Assembly: GCF_005047635.1 (NCBI RefSeq)
Contig: NZ_SUKC01000008.1
Location: 62,001-126,000, forward strand
Direction of reading: 5' to 3'
Length of the DNA: 64,000 bases
Source: Arthrobacter sp. CAU 1506
GTDB taxonomy: Bacteria; Actinomycetota; Actinomycetes; Actinomycetales; Micrococcaceae
Made by a program: the position numbers and the translations under genes. The notes beneath the pieces are model-generated. The model saw nothing but the letters and a program-made list of their open reading frames with translations, was not told the origin of the DNA and searched no databases. This document shows, one piece after another, positions 17,383 through 26,469 of the stretch; position 1 is the stretch's first letter, and every line of letters starts with the position of its first letter.

Positions 17383-17939
17383 CCCGCTATCAGTCCTTTC
17401 CACAGTCGGGCCGGGCCGGCCGTTGCCAATACGTGCACGCGCGCACCAGCGGAACCGATTGCGAACCAGTCCGCAGGGGCGCAATCAGGTGCTCCGCCGC
17501 CGTCGCTCGGGGCACGGCGGACGCCACAATCAAGGGGAAGCGGACCACCGCGGGACGGCAGGAAGGCCGTCAGCCGATTCAAGAAGGGTCCGTGGCATCT
17601 ATGCTCATCCGTGAGGTGCCAAGCCTTTTTACTCTACTGCCGGTCCTCGTTCTGCACGGCAGGAAGCGTTATGAGCTTGGCCACCGGGCGCGGACCACGT
17701 TGCTGGCCAGCGGGCGCTGGGCACGTTGCTGACCAGCGGGCGCCGGGCACGGTGCTGGCCACCGGGCGCCGGGCGCGTTGCTGGCCACCGGGCGACGGCA
17801 TCCGACGGGACCCCGGAACAGCAACAAGGGGCCTCAGTAAGGCTGCACGCCCTTCAACAACCCCTTGCCTCGGCGGTAGCATGGCCGCCAAGCGCCGCCG
17901 CGGGAGCCGGCGGCCGGCGGTCGGAGCGAGGAGAACGCA
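17383..17939. other. Long intergenic region between divergent genes
   Basis: This 557-bp stretch separates the MFS gene from the reductase gene. I see no protein-like frame. The notable content is the 26-bp tandem array at 17679-17794, listed separately. Promoters for both neighbours should lie at its ends, but no clear -35/-10 pair stood out. Confidence 0.5.
17679..17794. repeat. 26-bp tandem repeat, about 4.5 units
   Basis: Units begin at 17679, 17705, 17731 and 17757, and a partial fifth at 17783. Each reads GRCCASCGGGCGC, then a variable GGACCAC/TGGGCAC/CGGGCRC block, then GTTGCT or GGTGCT. Units differ at a few positions, so the array is not recent. The copy number may vary between strains. 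Confidence 0.85.
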
Positions 17940-18575
17940 ATGGGCGAGGCAACCGCGGAAGCACTGTCAGCAGACCTGCTGGTGGACCTGATCATTTCCC
18001 TGGACGGGTACGCCTCGGCCGAGGGTTGGCCCGGCTGGTGGGGATTGGAAGGGCCGGAATACCTGGCCTGGCTCGACGAGGAGGCGCAGAAGGATTACAC
18101 CCTCCTGATGGGCGCGAATACCTATCGGCTGATGTCCGGGATGTCGGCGGAAGCCGCGGCCCTGGACTCCGGCTTCTCCGAGGAGGAAGAAGCCAGCCTG
18201 AGCGGGCTGGCCGCGGTGCCCAAGGTGGTGTTCTCCTCCACCGTGCAGGAGCCGCTGGCCTGGCCGAACACGGAGCTGGTCAGCGGGGACGCGGTGGAGG
18301 CCGTCCGGGAGATGAAGCGGACCCGGACCGGGACCCTGAGCACGCTCGGCAGCCTCAGCCTCACCCGGTCGCTGCTGACCGCGGGCTTGGTGGACCGGTT
18401 CCGGCTGGTCGTCTTCCCGGTCATCACGGGCAAAACGGGGTCCGAGCGGATCTACGACGGCTACCCCGACGTCGCGCTGGAGATGGTGGACAGCAAGACC
18501 TTCGACGGCCGGCTCCAGCTGCTCGAATACGTCCCCACCCTGCTCGACGGACCGCCGGTCCGCGGCCCGCAGTGA
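17940..18575 (+). CDS. Dihydrofolate reductase family protein (RibD C-terminal domain)
   Basis: This 211-aa protein has the RibD_C fold: N-terminal strand DLIISLDGYAS, the LLMGANTYRLMSGM nucleotide-binding helix, KVVFSSTVQEPLAWPNTEL, and the C-terminal LVDRFRLVVFPVITGKTGSERIY. The family are NAD(P)H-dependent reductases related to RibD and DHFR, many with unknown substrate. The ATG is preceded by GAGGAGAACGCA, a strong ribosome site. No riboflavin genes are nearby, so a housekeeping role in flavin synthesis is unlikely. Confidence 0.85.
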   Translation: MGEATAEALSADLLVDLIISLDGYASAEGWPGWWGLEGPEYLAWLDEEAQKDYTLLMGANTYRLMSGMSAEAAALDSGFSEEEEASLSGLAAVPKVVFSSTVQEPLAWPNTELVSGDAVEAVREMKRTRTGTLSTLGSLSLTRSLLTAGLVDRFRLVVFPVITGKTGSERIYDGYPDVALEMVDSKTFDGRLQLLEYVPTLLDGPPVRGPQ

Positions 18576-18659
18576 TCCAGCGGCCCGAGGCGGGTCAGGC
18601 GGGTTAACAGCAAACCGGCGGACCGCCCGAAAGCGTCCCGCCGGTGCTGGTGAGTCAGG

Positions 18660-19364
18660 TCAGTTGCAGCCGTCCGGGCCGCACACCGCGCCGTCGGCCG
18701 ACGTCGACTGCGGCAGCACGGTCAGCGGGCTGCGCTCGTTCCAGGCCTGGCGGATCGCCTGCGCGAACGCCTCGGCCGGCTGCGCGCCGGAGATCCCGTA
18801 CTTGCGGTCCAGCACGAAGAACGGCACCCCGTTGACGCCCAGCGCGCGGGCCTCGGCAATGTCGGCGCGGACCTCCGCGGCATAGCGGTCGCACGCCAGC
18901 GTCTCGCGGATCTCCGCCTCATCAAGGCCCAGTGCGACGCCGGTGCTCACCAGATACTCCGGGTCGCCAATGTCTTGGCCCTGCTCGAAATGGCCGGACA
19001 GCAGCGCGTCCTTGGCCTGGTCCATCAGCCCGTGTTCCTTGGCCAGGTGCAGGAAGCGGTGTGCGGTGAAGCTGTTCGCCACCACCACCTTGTCGAAGTC
19101 GTAGTTCAGCCCCTCGCCGGCGGCCTGCGCGGTCACATGGCCGAACATCTGCTTGACCTGCTCCTGCGGCATGCCCTTGATCCGGGACAGGTACTCGGTT
19201 TCGGTGCCGTCGTAGTGCTCCGGCAGCGTGGGGTCGAGCTGGTAGCTGCGCCACTCGACGTCAATCTGGTCCTTGTGCTCAAAGCCCGCCAGGGCCGTCT
19301 CGAAGCGGCGCTTGCCAATGAAGCACCAGGGGCACGCAATGTCTGACCAGATCTCAATCTTCAT
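18660..19364 (-). CDS. DsbA-family oxidoreductase (FrnE-like)
   Basis: The 234-aa protein starts MKIEIWSDIACPWCFIG with the thioredoxin-fold redox pair Cys11-x-x-Cys14, continues with the helical insertion typical of FrnE/HCCA-isomerase-like proteins, and has the cis-Pro loop GVNGVPFFVLD. There is no signal peptide, so it acts in the cytosol. The C-terminus ends with a Cys-containing tail (AVCGPDGCN) that could form a second disulfide. The longer open frame to 19592 is an extension into the permease gene and is rejected. It begins 16 bp after the permease stop, so it may be read with it. Confidence 0.85.
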   Translation of the reverse strand: MKIEIWSDIACPWCFIGKRRFETALAGFEHKDQIDVEWRSYQLDPTLPEHYDGTETEYLSRIKGMPQEQVKQMFGHVTAQAAGEGLNYDFDKVVVANSFTAHRFLHLAKEHGLMDQAKDALLSGHFEQGQDIGDPEYLVSTGVALGLDEAEIRETLACDRYAAEVRADIAEARALGVNGVPFFVLDRKYGISGAQPAEAFAQAIRQAWNERSPLTVLPQSTSADGAVCGPDGCN

Positions 19365-19380
19365 GGACACGTCAACATGT

Positions 19381-20805
19381 TTAGCGGTCGCTGTATTCCG
19401 CCGCGGGCTCCGTGCCGGTCTCGTCCGCCAGTTCCGCACGACGGCGGCCGGCACCCTTGACACCGAAGCGGTAGGCGAGGAACAGCAGCCCGATCCAGAC
19501 GCAGCCCACCGCCAGCGCCACCCGGGTGTCCGGCATGATGCCCAGCAGCACCACGATGAATGCCATGAACGCCAGCGCCAGGTAGGACGCAACAGGCCAG
19601 AACGGCACCGGGAAATCCGACGCCGGCAGGCCCTTCCGCGCGATCTCCCGCTTCATCGCGATGTGCGAGAGCAGGATCATCAGCCAGACCCAGACGGTGG
19701 CGAAGGTCGCGATCGACGCGACGATCAGGAACAGCGACTCGGGCAGCAGCGCATTGAGCACGACGCCGGCCAGCAGCACCGCGGCCATCGTCGCCACCGT
19801 CATCCACGGCACCCCGTGCCGGGAGATCTTCGCAAACGCCTTCGGCGCGTGGCCCTGCTCGGCCAGCCCGTACATCATCCGCCCGGCCCCAAAGGTATCC
19901 GAGTTGATCGCGGAAATGGCGGCGGTGATCACCACGGCGTTGAGGATGTGCGCGGCGGCGGGAATGCCCAGCATGTCGAAAATCTGCACGAACGGGCTGG
20001 TGGACCCGTCGATCCGGTCCCACGGCGAGATCATCATCAGCACGGCCAAGGTGCAGACGTAGAACAACAGGATCCGCAGCGGCACGGTGTTGACCGCGCC
20101 CGGAATCGCCTTCTTGGGGTTCTCCGCCTCGCCGGCCGTGATGCCGATGGTCTCGATCCCGCCGAACGCGAACATCACGATCGCGAAGGAGGCCAGCAGC
20201 CCCCAGAACCCGTTGGCAAAGAATCCGCCCGAGCCCAGCATGGTTTCCAGCCCCGGGTTGGCCCCGGCCGGCAGGCCGAAGCCAAAGATGATGATCGCCG
20301 CGCCGCCCAGGATCATGGCAATGATCGCCACCACCTTGACCAGCGAAAGCCAGAACTCGGTCTCGCCGAAGACCTTGACCTTGACCAGGTTGATCGCCGC
20401 AATGAAGAAGACGACGGCGAGGATCCAGATCCAGCGCGGCACATCGGGGAACCAGAAGCCCATGTAGATGCCGAACGCGGTCACGTCCGCGATCGCCACG
20501 ATGGCCATCTCGAACGCGAACGTCCAGCCGGTGATGAAGCCGGCGAACGGCCCCAGATAGCGGCTGGCGTACTGGCCGAACGACCCGGAGACCGGGTGCC
20601 GCACCGCCATCTCGCCCAGCGCGCGCATCACCAGGAACACGGCGGCCCCGCCGATCGCATAGGCCAGCAGCACGGCCGGCCCGGCAGCCTGGATGGCCGC
20701 CGCCGAACCGTAGAACAGGCCGGTGCCGATGGCGGAACCAAGGGCCATGAAGCGGATGTGGCGGACCGTCAGGCCCCGCGCGAGCGCAGAAGCGAATTGC
20801 GGCAT
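19381..20805 (-). CDS. Amino acid permease (APC superfamily, AAT group)
   Basis: This 474-aa protein has twelve membrane segments and the APC consensus [20 protein letters not shown] at the first helix. The permease group that includes AroP, ProY, GabP and AnsP shares this helix and the conserved [18 protein letters not shown] loop, which is present here. It imports an amino acid by proton symport. The ATG at 20805 places the N-terminus about 12 residues before helix 1; an open extension to 20949 would add a charged leader without support. The DsbA-like gene follows on the same strand. Confidence 0.88.
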   Translation of the reverse strand: MPQFASALARGLTVRHIRFMALGSAIGTGLFYGSAAAIQAAGPAVLLAYAIGGAAVFLVMRALGEMAVRHPVSGSFGQYASRYLGPFAGFITGWTFAFEMAIVAIADVTAFGIYMGFWFPDVPRWIWILAVVFFIAAINLVKVKVFGETEFWLSLVKVVAIIAMILGGAAIIIFGFGLPAGANPGLETMLGSGGFFANGFWGLLASFAIVMFAFGGIETIGITAGEAENPKKAIPGAVNTVPLRILLFYVCTLAVLMMISPWDRIDGSTSPFVQIFDMLGIPAAAHILNAVVITAAISAINSDTFGAGRMMYGLAEQGHAPKAFAKISRHGVPWMTVATMAAVLLAGVVLNALLPESLFLIVASIATFATVWVWLMILLSHIAMKREIARKGLPASDFPVPFWPVASYLALAFMAFIVVLLGIMPDTRVALAVGCVWIGLLFLAYRFGVKGAGRRRAELADETGTEPAAEYSDR

Positions 20806-21034
20806 GGAAAAAATAACCTTGCTGGAGGGGAAGTGGCGGCGCTGAAAATGCGGCCAATCAATTCTACGCCCCGGCCGCAAGCCGGCCGACCGCGCGGTAT
20901 CACCGGAACCATCGCCGGACGCGGTCCTCTCTTTGCAGCGGGCAGGCACGGGATGGCAGAATTAACCCTGTCCACGGCGATCATGCCGCGGGCTTTTTCT
21001 GTCTTTTGATCTTGAGAGGATCTGATGTCCACTC
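20806..21034. other. Intergenic region between the permease and the CNNM gene pair
   Basis: Divergent promoters are expected here. I see an inverted GGCCG/CGGCC-rich segment (about 20860-20890) but no clear gene. Together with the structured leader at 21035-21116 it makes a 311-bp gap. Confidence 0.4.
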
Positions 21035-21116
21035 CCGGTGACAGTCCGGGGCATAGTCCATGCCCCCTGCTGATGCTCGAACACGCTCCGAGAAACGCAG
21101 CAGGGGGTGCCCCTAA
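21035..21116 (+). promoter_or_regulatory. Structured 5' leader of the CNNM/CorC gene pair
   Basis: Directly before the GTG start the transcript can form GGGGCAT-AGTCC-ATGCCCC and then a strong stem CCCCCTGCTG ... CAGCAGGGGG enclosing about 26 nt. The stem ends about 7 bp before the start codon, so it could hide the ribosome site. Genes of this family are often under Mg2+ or Mn2+ riboswitches, but I could not match it to the M-box or yybP-ykoY consensus. A cation-responsive leader is therefore only a hypothesis. Confidence 0.4.
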
Positions 21117-22463
21117 GTGGAAGTGATCTCGATCCTCGGCGGCCTGTTGCTGGTCGCCGGCTGCGGCCTGTTTGTCGCGGCCGAATTCTCCCTCATCACG
21201 GTCAACCGCAACGCGGTCCGGGATGCAGCCGACACCGGCGACAAAAAGGCCGTCGGCGTCCTGAACGCGATGAACTCGCTGTCCACCCAGCTGTCCGGCG
21301 CCCAATTGGGCATCACCCTGACCAACCTGGGCATCGGCTTCCTCGCCGAACCGGCGATCGCAGCCCTGGTGCTGGGCCCGCTGATGGACGCAGGGCTGGC
21401 CGAACCGGCCGCCCGTTCCGTCTCCATCACCATCGCCCTGGTCCTGGCCACCGTGGTGACCATGGTCTTCGGCGAACTGGTGCCGAAAAACCTGGCGATC
21501 GCCAAACCGCTCGGCACCGCCCGTGCCGTGTCGGGCTTCCAGCGCGGCTTCAGCGCCCTCACCAAACCGCTTCTCGTGTTCTTCAACGGCACGGCGAACA
21601 AACTGGTCCGGTCCATGGGCATTGAGCCGCAGGAAGAACTCGCCTCCGCCCGGTCGGCCGAGGAACTGACCGTCCTGGTGCGGCATTCGGCCCGGCAGGG
21701 CGTGCTGCCGGAGGAAACCGCGGAATTGGTGCGCCGGTCGTTCGCGTTCGGTGCCCGCCGCGGCCATGACGCGATGACCGCCCGCACCCGCATGGTTTCT
21801 GTCGCCCCGGACCAAAGCGTCCAGGAGATGCTGGATACAGCTGCCGTCAGCGGCCACTCACGCTTTCCCGTGATGGAACCCGGAGCCCACCAGGTGCTGG
21901 GCATCGTGCACATCCGGCGCGGCCTGGCCGTTCCCTTTCCCGAGCGCGGCCTGCGCAGCGTCACCGAAATCATGGATGCACCGACGCTCATCCCGGACAC
22001 CGTGGAACTCGACGACCTGATGGATACGCTGCGGGCCGGCGGCCTCCAGATGGCCGTGCTGATCGACGAGACCGGCGACGTCGCTGGGTTGATCACCTTA
22101 GAGGATCTGGTGGAGGAACTCGTGGGTGAAGTCCTGGACGAACACGACCCGGATGACGGCAGCAGTGAACGTCTGCCGTTCGGGGTCTGGCGTCTCGACG
22201 GGGCGCTGCGCCCGGACGAGGCGACGGAGATCCTGGGACACACCATCCCGGAAGGCGCCGAGTATGACACCCTCGCCGGCCTGGTCACCCTCCATCTGGG
22301 CCGTATTGCCCAGGCCGGAGACGCCGTCGAACTGGTGACGGAGCATTCCCACGGACACCCGGCTGCCAACGTGGAGCTGTGCGTCGAGGAGATGGACGGG
22401 GCGCGGATCGCGAAGATCCTGGCCACCGCAACGCCCCTCGTGACCGAAGAAGAGGGCCGCTAA
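21117..22463 (+). CDS. CNNM/CorC-type membrane protein with CBS pair (hemolysin family)
   Basis: The 448-aa product has an N-terminal CNNM transmembrane domain (helices starting MEVISILGGLLLVAGCGLFV), the conserved STQLSGAQLGITLTNLGIGF and FGELVPKNLAI motifs, then two CBS motifs (about 215-330), and a C-terminal CorC_HlyC domain (RLPFGVWRLDGALRPDEATEIL). Such proteins are linked to Mg2+/Co2+ efflux. The start is GTG behind a structured leader. The downstream homologue begins at the very next base after the stop, so the two form an operon and possibly a heteromer. Confidence 0.92.
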   Translation: MEVISILGGLLLVAGCGLFVAAEFSLITVNRNAVRDAADTGDKKAVGVLNAMNSLSTQLSGAQLGITLTNLGIGFLAEPAIAALVLGPLMDAGLAEPAARSVSITIALVLATVVTMVFGELVPKNLAIAKPLGTARAVSGFQRGFSALTKPLLVFFNGTANKLVRSMGIEPQEELASARSAEELTVLVRHSARQGVLPEETAELVRRSFAFGARRGHDAMTARTRMVSVAPDQSVQEMLDTAAVSGHSRFPVMEPGAHQVLGIVHIRRGLAVPFPERGLRSVTEIMDAPTLIPDTVELDDLMDTLRAGGLQMAVLIDETGDVAGLITLEDLVEELVGEVLDEHDPDDGSSERLPFGVWRLDGALRPDEATEILGHTIPEGAEYDTLAGLVTLHLGRIAQAGDAVELVTEHSHGHPAANVELCVEEMDGARIAKILATATPLVTEEEGR

Positions 22464-23507
22464 ATGGACGCCACAGGAATCATTCTGACCATTGTCCTGC
22501 TCGCGGCGAACTTCTTCTTCGTCGGCGCGGAGTTTTCGCTCATCGCCGCCCGGCGAAGCATTGTCGAGCCCAAGGCAGAGCAAGGCGGGCGGGCCGCCAA
22601 GATGACCCTGTGGGCCATCGAGAACGTCTCGCTCATGATGGCCGGCGCGCAGCTGGGCATCACCGTCTGCTCGCTGGCACTGGGCTACGTCACCAAACCC
22701 ATGGTGGTCTACGCGCTGGAAGGACCCTTCAGCGCGTGGGGAGTCCCCGCAGCGCTGATCGACCCGATCGCCTACGCCATTGCCTTGAGCGTGGTGACGT
22801 TCCTGCACGTGGTGCTCGGCGAGATGGTGCCGAAGAACATCGCCCTGGCCGGACCGGAGCGGATGGCCTTCGTCCTGGGACCGGTCCTGGTGGTCGTGGT
22901 CCGCATTCTGCAGCCGCTGCTCTGGTGCATGAACGCCCTTGGAAATGGCATCCTGCGCCTGTTCAAGGTCGAGCCCAAAAACGAGGTTGCCAGCACCTTC
23001 AACCGGAACGAGGTGGCAGGCCTGGTCGAGGAATCACGCGAAGGCGGGCTGCTCGACCAGCAGGATGAGCGGCTCCTGCTCGGCGCGCTGACCTTCGAAG
23101 AACGGTCGGTCGAAAGCATCGTGATCCCGCTCAGCAGGGTCACCACGCTGCCGTCCGGATGCACTCCGGAGCAGGTCGAACAGGTCGCCGCCAACGGGTT
23201 CTCCCGCTTTCCCGTGCAGTCGCCCAGCGGCGAGCTGGACGGCTACGTCCACGTCAAGGACCTGCTGGGACTCGACGCCGCGGCCAGGGACCAGCCGTTG
23301 CCGGCCAGCCTGGTCCGCGACCTGCCGCGGGTGAACCTCACCGCCGCCCTGCAGTCCTCCTTGCACCGTATGCAACGCGAAGGCGCGCACCTGGCGCTCG
23401 CCGTCGACGGCGCCGGCCATCCGTATGGCATCGTGACGCTCGAGGACATGCTGGAAGAGCTCGTCGGGCAGATCCGCGACGACAGCCGCAGCGCCAGCTG
23501 GGCCTGA
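22464..23507 (+). CDS. CNNM/CorC-type membrane protein, second copy, lacking the CorC_HlyC domain
   Basis: The 347-aa protein shares the CNNM domain of its neighbour (EFSLIAARRSIVEPKAEQG, SLMMAGAQLGITVCSLALGY, HVVLGEMVPKNIALAGPERM) and a CBS pair ending GIVTLEDMLEELVGQI. It ends about 15 residues after the second CBS motif, so the C-terminal transporter-associated domain is absent. The pairing of one long and one short paralogue is common in actinobacteria and suggests a heterodimer. It is directly downstream with zero spacing. Confidence 0.92.
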   Translation: MDATGIILTIVLLAANFFFVGAEFSLIAARRSIVEPKAEQGGRAAKMTLWAIENVSLMMAGAQLGITVCSLALGYVTKPMVVYALEGPFSAWGVPAALIDPIAYAIALSVVTFLHVVLGEMVPKNIALAGPERMAFVLGPVLVVVVRILQPLLWCMNALGNGILRLFKVEPKNEVASTFNRNEVAGLVEESREGGLLDQQDERLLLGALTFEERSVESIVIPLSRVTTLPSGCTPEQVEQVAANGFSRFPVQSPSGELDGYVHVKDLLGLDAAARDQPLPASLVRDLPRVNLTAALQSSLHRMQREGAHLALAVDGAGHPYGIVTLEDMLEELVGQIRDDSRSASWA

Positions 23508-23520
23508 GGCCTCGCGGCAT

Positions 23521-23552
23521 GACCGGGGGCCCGCCTGCGGCGCCCCCGGTTG
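23521..23552. terminator. Hairpin between convergent genes
   Basis: ACCGGGGGC (23522-23530) pairs with GCCCCCGGT (23542-23550). It lies between the stop of the CNNM operon and the stop of the convergent XRE gene, so it may end transcription from both sides. No T-run is evident. Confidence 0.55.
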
Positions 23553-23565
23553 GCCGGGCCCTGCC

Positions 23566-24462
23566 CTAAGGAGCGGGACGCTCTTCCTGGGTCAGGGCGG
23601 CGTGCGGGGTATGGTCGGCGCCCCAGCTGGCGAGCAACCGAAGGCGTTCGGCAGAGGGGCTGCCGGGTTCTGCCGTGTACACCATCAGGACCAGGCCCGG
23701 CTCCGCGGTGATGGCCAGTTCTTCATACGCGAGGGTCAGCTCGCCGACCACCGGGTGGTTGAACCGTTTGGTACCGGTGCCGTGGGTGCGCACATCGTGG
23801 GCAGCCCACAAGCGGCGGAAGGTCTCGCTCTGGGTGGAGAGTTCACCGACCAGATCCTGCAGCGCCCGATCGTGCGGGTCGCGGCCGGCTTCGGTGCGCA
23901 TGATGCCCACGCACATTCCGGCGAACAGTTCCCAGTCCGGATAGAAGGACCTGGCCGCCGGATCGAGGAACTGGAACCGCGCGAGGTTGGGGGTGCGTCC
24001 GCCGTCGCCAATTAAAGGGGAGTAGAACGCGCGACCCAGCGCATTGGTCGCGAGCAGGTTCTGGTACGGGTCGCGGACAAAGGCAACGCCGTCGGTGATC
24101 GCCTCCAGCGCCCACTGCAGGCTCGGCCGCGCCGCCTGTTGCGCCGTGGCCCGCCGGCGAGGGCGTCCGGAAGCGGGGATGCCGTCGGCTGTCCGGGCGA
24201 GGTCGAAGAGGTGGGCGCGTTCGGTGTCGTCGAGCTGGAGTGCCCTGGCCAGTGCTTCCAGGACGGACGCTGAGGCCCCGGCGATCGCGCCGCGCTCCAG
24301 TTTGGAGTAGTACTCCACGCTGACGCCGGCGAGGATGGCCACCTCGGTGCGGCGGAGGCCGGGCACGCGCCGATTCATCCCGCCGGGCAGTCCGGCCTCT
24401 TCCGGCGTGATCTTTGCTCGGCGGGACATCAGGAATTCCCGCACTTCCGCCCGATTGTCCAT
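23566..24462 (-). CDS. XRE-family regulator with MmyB-like ligand-binding domain
   Basis: The 298-aa protein has an N-terminal helix-turn-helix (residues about 20-85, GLRRTEVAILAGVSVEYYSKLERG) and a C-terminal MmyB-like PAS domain starting around residue 110 (WALEAITDGVAFVRDPYQNLLATNALGRAFYSPL). This group usually regulates a divergently transcribed oxidoreductase gene; here the divergent partners are the alcohol dehydrogenase and cupin genes. An imperfect inverted repeat in the divergent promoter region is a candidate operator. Confidence 0.9.
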   Translation of the reverse strand: MDNRAEVREFLMSRRAKITPEEAGLPGGMNRRVPGLRRTEVAILAGVSVEYYSKLERGAIAGASASVLEALARALQLDDTERAHLFDLARTADGIPASGRPRRRATAQQAARPSLQWALEAITDGVAFVRDPYQNLLATNALGRAFYSPLIGDGGRTPNLARFQFLDPAARSFYPDWELFAGMCVGIMRTEAGRDPHDRALQDLVGELSTQSETFRRLWAAHDVRTHGTGTKRFNHPVVGELTLAYEELAITAEPGLVLMVYTAEPGSPSAERLRLLASWGADHTPHAALTQEERPAP

Positions 24463-24494
24463 GTTTTCAGGGTAGGCGACGCCACGGTCCCGAA

Positions 24495-24531
24495 GGGTTC
24501 CCTGTCAGTACACCTTTCGATAGGGACTCCC
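24495..24531. promoter_or_regulatory. Candidate operator between the XRE regulator and alcohol dehydrogenase genes
   Basis: GGGTTCCCTGTC (24495-24506) and GATAGGGACTCCC (24519-24531) form an imperfect inverted repeat with matching AGGGA/TCCCT cores. It lies in the 124-bp divergent promoter region. Binding by the XRE protein is inferred. Confidence 0.35.
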
Positions 24532-24586
24532 GCCGATGTGGTGGGCGCGGTTGACTGGAGGCGTACCAACGAAAGGAGCACTCCTC

Positions 24587-25609
24587 ATGCGTGGAGTTGT
24601 TATGTACGCCCCCGGCGATGTTCGCGTTGAAGACCGTGAGAAGCCCACCATCCTCGAGCCCACCGACGCCATCATCCGGGCAGCGGCGGTCTGCGTCTGT
24701 GGTTCGGATCTATGGCCGTACCGCGGCATCGAGAAGCTCCAGGGCCCCACGCCGATGGGTCACGAATACGTCGGCGTGGTTGACGAAGTGGGTGCCGATG
24801 TCCGCAACGTGGAGGTCGGTGACTTCGTCGTAGGTTCGTTCGTCGCCTCCGACAACACCTGCGAGATTTGCCAGGCCGGCTATCAGTCCCGCTGCGTGCA
24901 CAACGTGATGATGGGCTCCGTCGGCACCCAGGCCGAGCTCATCCGGGTGCAGCTGGCCGATGGCACCCTGGTCCGCACCCCCGGCACCCCGGATGCCGAC
25001 CTCATCCCCTCGCTGCTCGCGGCATCCGACGTGCTGGGCACCGGATGGTTCGCCGCGGTGGCCGCCGAGGCCGGCCCCGGCAAGACCGTGGCCGTCGTCG
25101 GGGATGGCGCTGTGGGACTGTCGGCGGTCCTGGCTGCGAAGCAGCTTGGCGCCGAGCGCATCATCGCCATGTCCCGCCATGCCGACCGGCAGGCCCTGGC
25201 CCGCGAGTTCGGCGCCACCGACATTGTCGAAGAGCGCGGCGAGGCGGGCATTGCCAAGATCAAGGAACTCACCAACGGGCTCGGCGCACATTCCGTAGTC
25301 GAGGCGGTTGGCACGCAGGAGTCGATGGAGCAGGCGATCGGCGCCACGCGGCCCGGCGGACACATCGGCTATGTGGGAGTCACCCACGATGTGAAGCTCG
25401 ACGGCCTCGGCCTGTTCTTCTCCGGCGTCCACCTGCACGGAGGACCGGCCCCGGTGCGCCGGTTCCTACCCGAACTCATCCAGCTCATCTGGGACCGCAA
25501 GATCGACCCCGGTAAGGTTTTCGACCTGACCCTCCCGCTGGAAGACGCCGCAGAGGCCTACCGCGCGATGGACGAACGGAACGCCACCAAGGTGCTGCTC
25601 ACTGTCTGA
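24587..25609 (+). CDS. Zinc-dependent alcohol dehydrogenase family protein
   Basis: The 340-aa protein is a medium-chain dehydrogenase/reductase. It shows catalytic-zinc Cys in VCVCGSDLWPY, the GHEYVGVVDEVG motif, cysteines of a possible structural site in TCEICQAGYQSRC (fewer than the usual four), and the Rossmann motif VAVVGDGAVGLSAV. The ATG at 24587 is preceded by GAAAGGAG. The divergent XRE-MmyB regulator and the downstream cupin gene make a recurrent three-gene arrangement in bacteria. The substrate is an alcohol or aldehyde of unknown nature. Confidence 0.9.
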   Translation: MRGVVMYAPGDVRVEDREKPTILEPTDAIIRAAAVCVCGSDLWPYRGIEKLQGPTPMGHEYVGVVDEVGADVRNVEVGDFVVGSFVASDNTCEICQAGYQSRCVHNVMMGSVGTQAELIRVQLADGTLVRTPGTPDADLIPSLLAASDVLGTGWFAAVAAEAGPGKTVAVVGDGAVGLSAVLAAKQLGAERIIAMSRHADRQALAREFGATDIVEERGEAGIAKIKELTNGLGAHSVVEAVGTQESMEQAIGATRPGGHIGYVGVTHDVKLDGLGLFFSGVHLHGGPAPVRRFLPELIQLIWDRKIDPGKVFDLTLPLEDAAEAYRAMDERNATKVLLTV

Positions 25610-25654
25610 GTGCGGCGCAGCCCCTTCGGTCCGGAGCAAGCGAAAGGAACTTCC

Positions 25655-26065
25655 ATGAGCACGCACATGCAACCCAAGAAGCCCACCGTCAAAGGCCCGG
25701 CCGATTGGTTCACCGGAGACGTGTACTTCAATTCGTACTATGCCGGTGAAGCGCCCTCCCGGACCCGGCTCAATCTGGTCCGGTTCACTCCCGGTGCGCA
25801 CACCGCGTGGCACAAGCACGCCGTCGGGCAGACCCTGCACGTGACCGAAGGCGTTGGCTACGTGCAGTCCCGCGGCGAAGGCGTCATCGAAATTCGGCCC
25901 GGCGACACCGTCTACACCCCGGCAGGGGAGTGGCATTGGCACGGCGCAACCGCCGACAACTTCATGTGCCACCTCGCCCTCTGGGAAGCTCCGGTTCCCG
26001 GCAGCGACGAACCGGAAACCACCTGGGGCGACAAGCTCACCGAGGACGAGTACCCCGGAGAGTAG
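25655..26065 (+). CDS. Cupin-domain protein, (R)-mandelonitrile-lyase/TM1459-like
   Basis: This 136-aa single-domain cupin has motif 1 PGAHTAWHKHAVGQTLHVTEG (His-x-His and later Glu-like position) and motif 2 PGDTVYTPAGEWHWHGA, giving a likely divalent-metal centre with three or four His. The ATG at 25655 follows GAAAGGAAC. It is 45 bp after the dehydrogenase gene and probably co-transcribed. Cupins of this type act as hydroxynitrile lyases or dioxygenases in vitro; physiological role is unknown. Confidence 0.85.
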   Translation: MSTHMQPKKPTVKGPADWFTGDVYFNSYYAGEAPSRTRLNLVRFTPGAHTAWHKHAVGQTLHVTEGVGYVQSRGEGVIEIRPGDTVYTPAGEWHWHGATADNFMCHLALWEAPVPGSDEPETTWGDKLTEDEYPGE

Positions 26066-26109
26066 GCAGAACGACGGGCAAAGAGCCCATCAGCAGTCAG
26101 CGGAGCGTG

Positions 26110-26153
26110 CCTGGCCTCCGGCGGAGATCCCGGTGTCTCCGCCGGGCGCCAGG
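26110..26153. terminator. Bidirectional terminator between convergent operons
   Basis: CCTGGCCTCCGGCGGAGA (26110-26127) pairs with TCTCCGCCGGGCGCCAGG (26136-26153), an 18-bp stem with a couple of mismatches. It lies between the cupin gene and the last gene of the minus-strand catabolic operon. CCTTTACT follows on the plus side. Confidence 0.75.
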
Positions 26154-26163
26154 GACGTCTCCT

Positions 26164-26469
26164 TTACTCTCCGTAGTCGATGTGCGCGCGAACGCTGCCG
26201 CCATCGTGGCTGAGCCAGCCGCGGCTCTTCGCGAAGGAGATCATGCCGTCGAATCCGTCGGTCCACTGCGGCGGTTGGGCGGCTCCGCTGGCGCGTAACT
26301 GTTCCACGTCCAGCCAGGCATGGCCGGCGTCGACGGTACCCAACCCGGCGGCCGCCAGTGCGTGGGCAACGTCCTGTTCGACCAGTCCGCCGGCGCGCAC
26401 AGCGAGTTCGCGCAGGTTCTCCTGGTCTTTGACGGCGGCACCGTCCGGCGGGCTCACTTCCACATACAT
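26164..26469 (-). CDS. Small protein of unknown function, last gene of the LLM operon
   Basis: I do not recognise this 101-aa protein. It has an N-terminal acidic strand (MYVEVSPPDGAAV), a Glu/Ala-rich helix and a C-terminal W-T-D-G-F-D-G-M-I-S-F-A-K-S-R-G-W-L segment. There is no signal peptide or membrane helix. Its start codon overlaps the tautomerase stop (ATGA), so it is translated with that gene and probably belongs to the same pathway. Confidence 0.6.
   Translation of the reverse strand: MYVEVSPPDGAAVKDQENLRELAVRAGGLVEQDVAHALAAAGLGTVDAGHAWLDVEQLRASGAAQPPQWTDGFDGMISFAKSRGWLSHDGGSVRAHIDYGE

Noticed and set aside
19273-21009. 578-aa plus-strand open frame
   Set aside because: It is the complement of the permease gene; Arg/His/Asp-rich shadow sequence.
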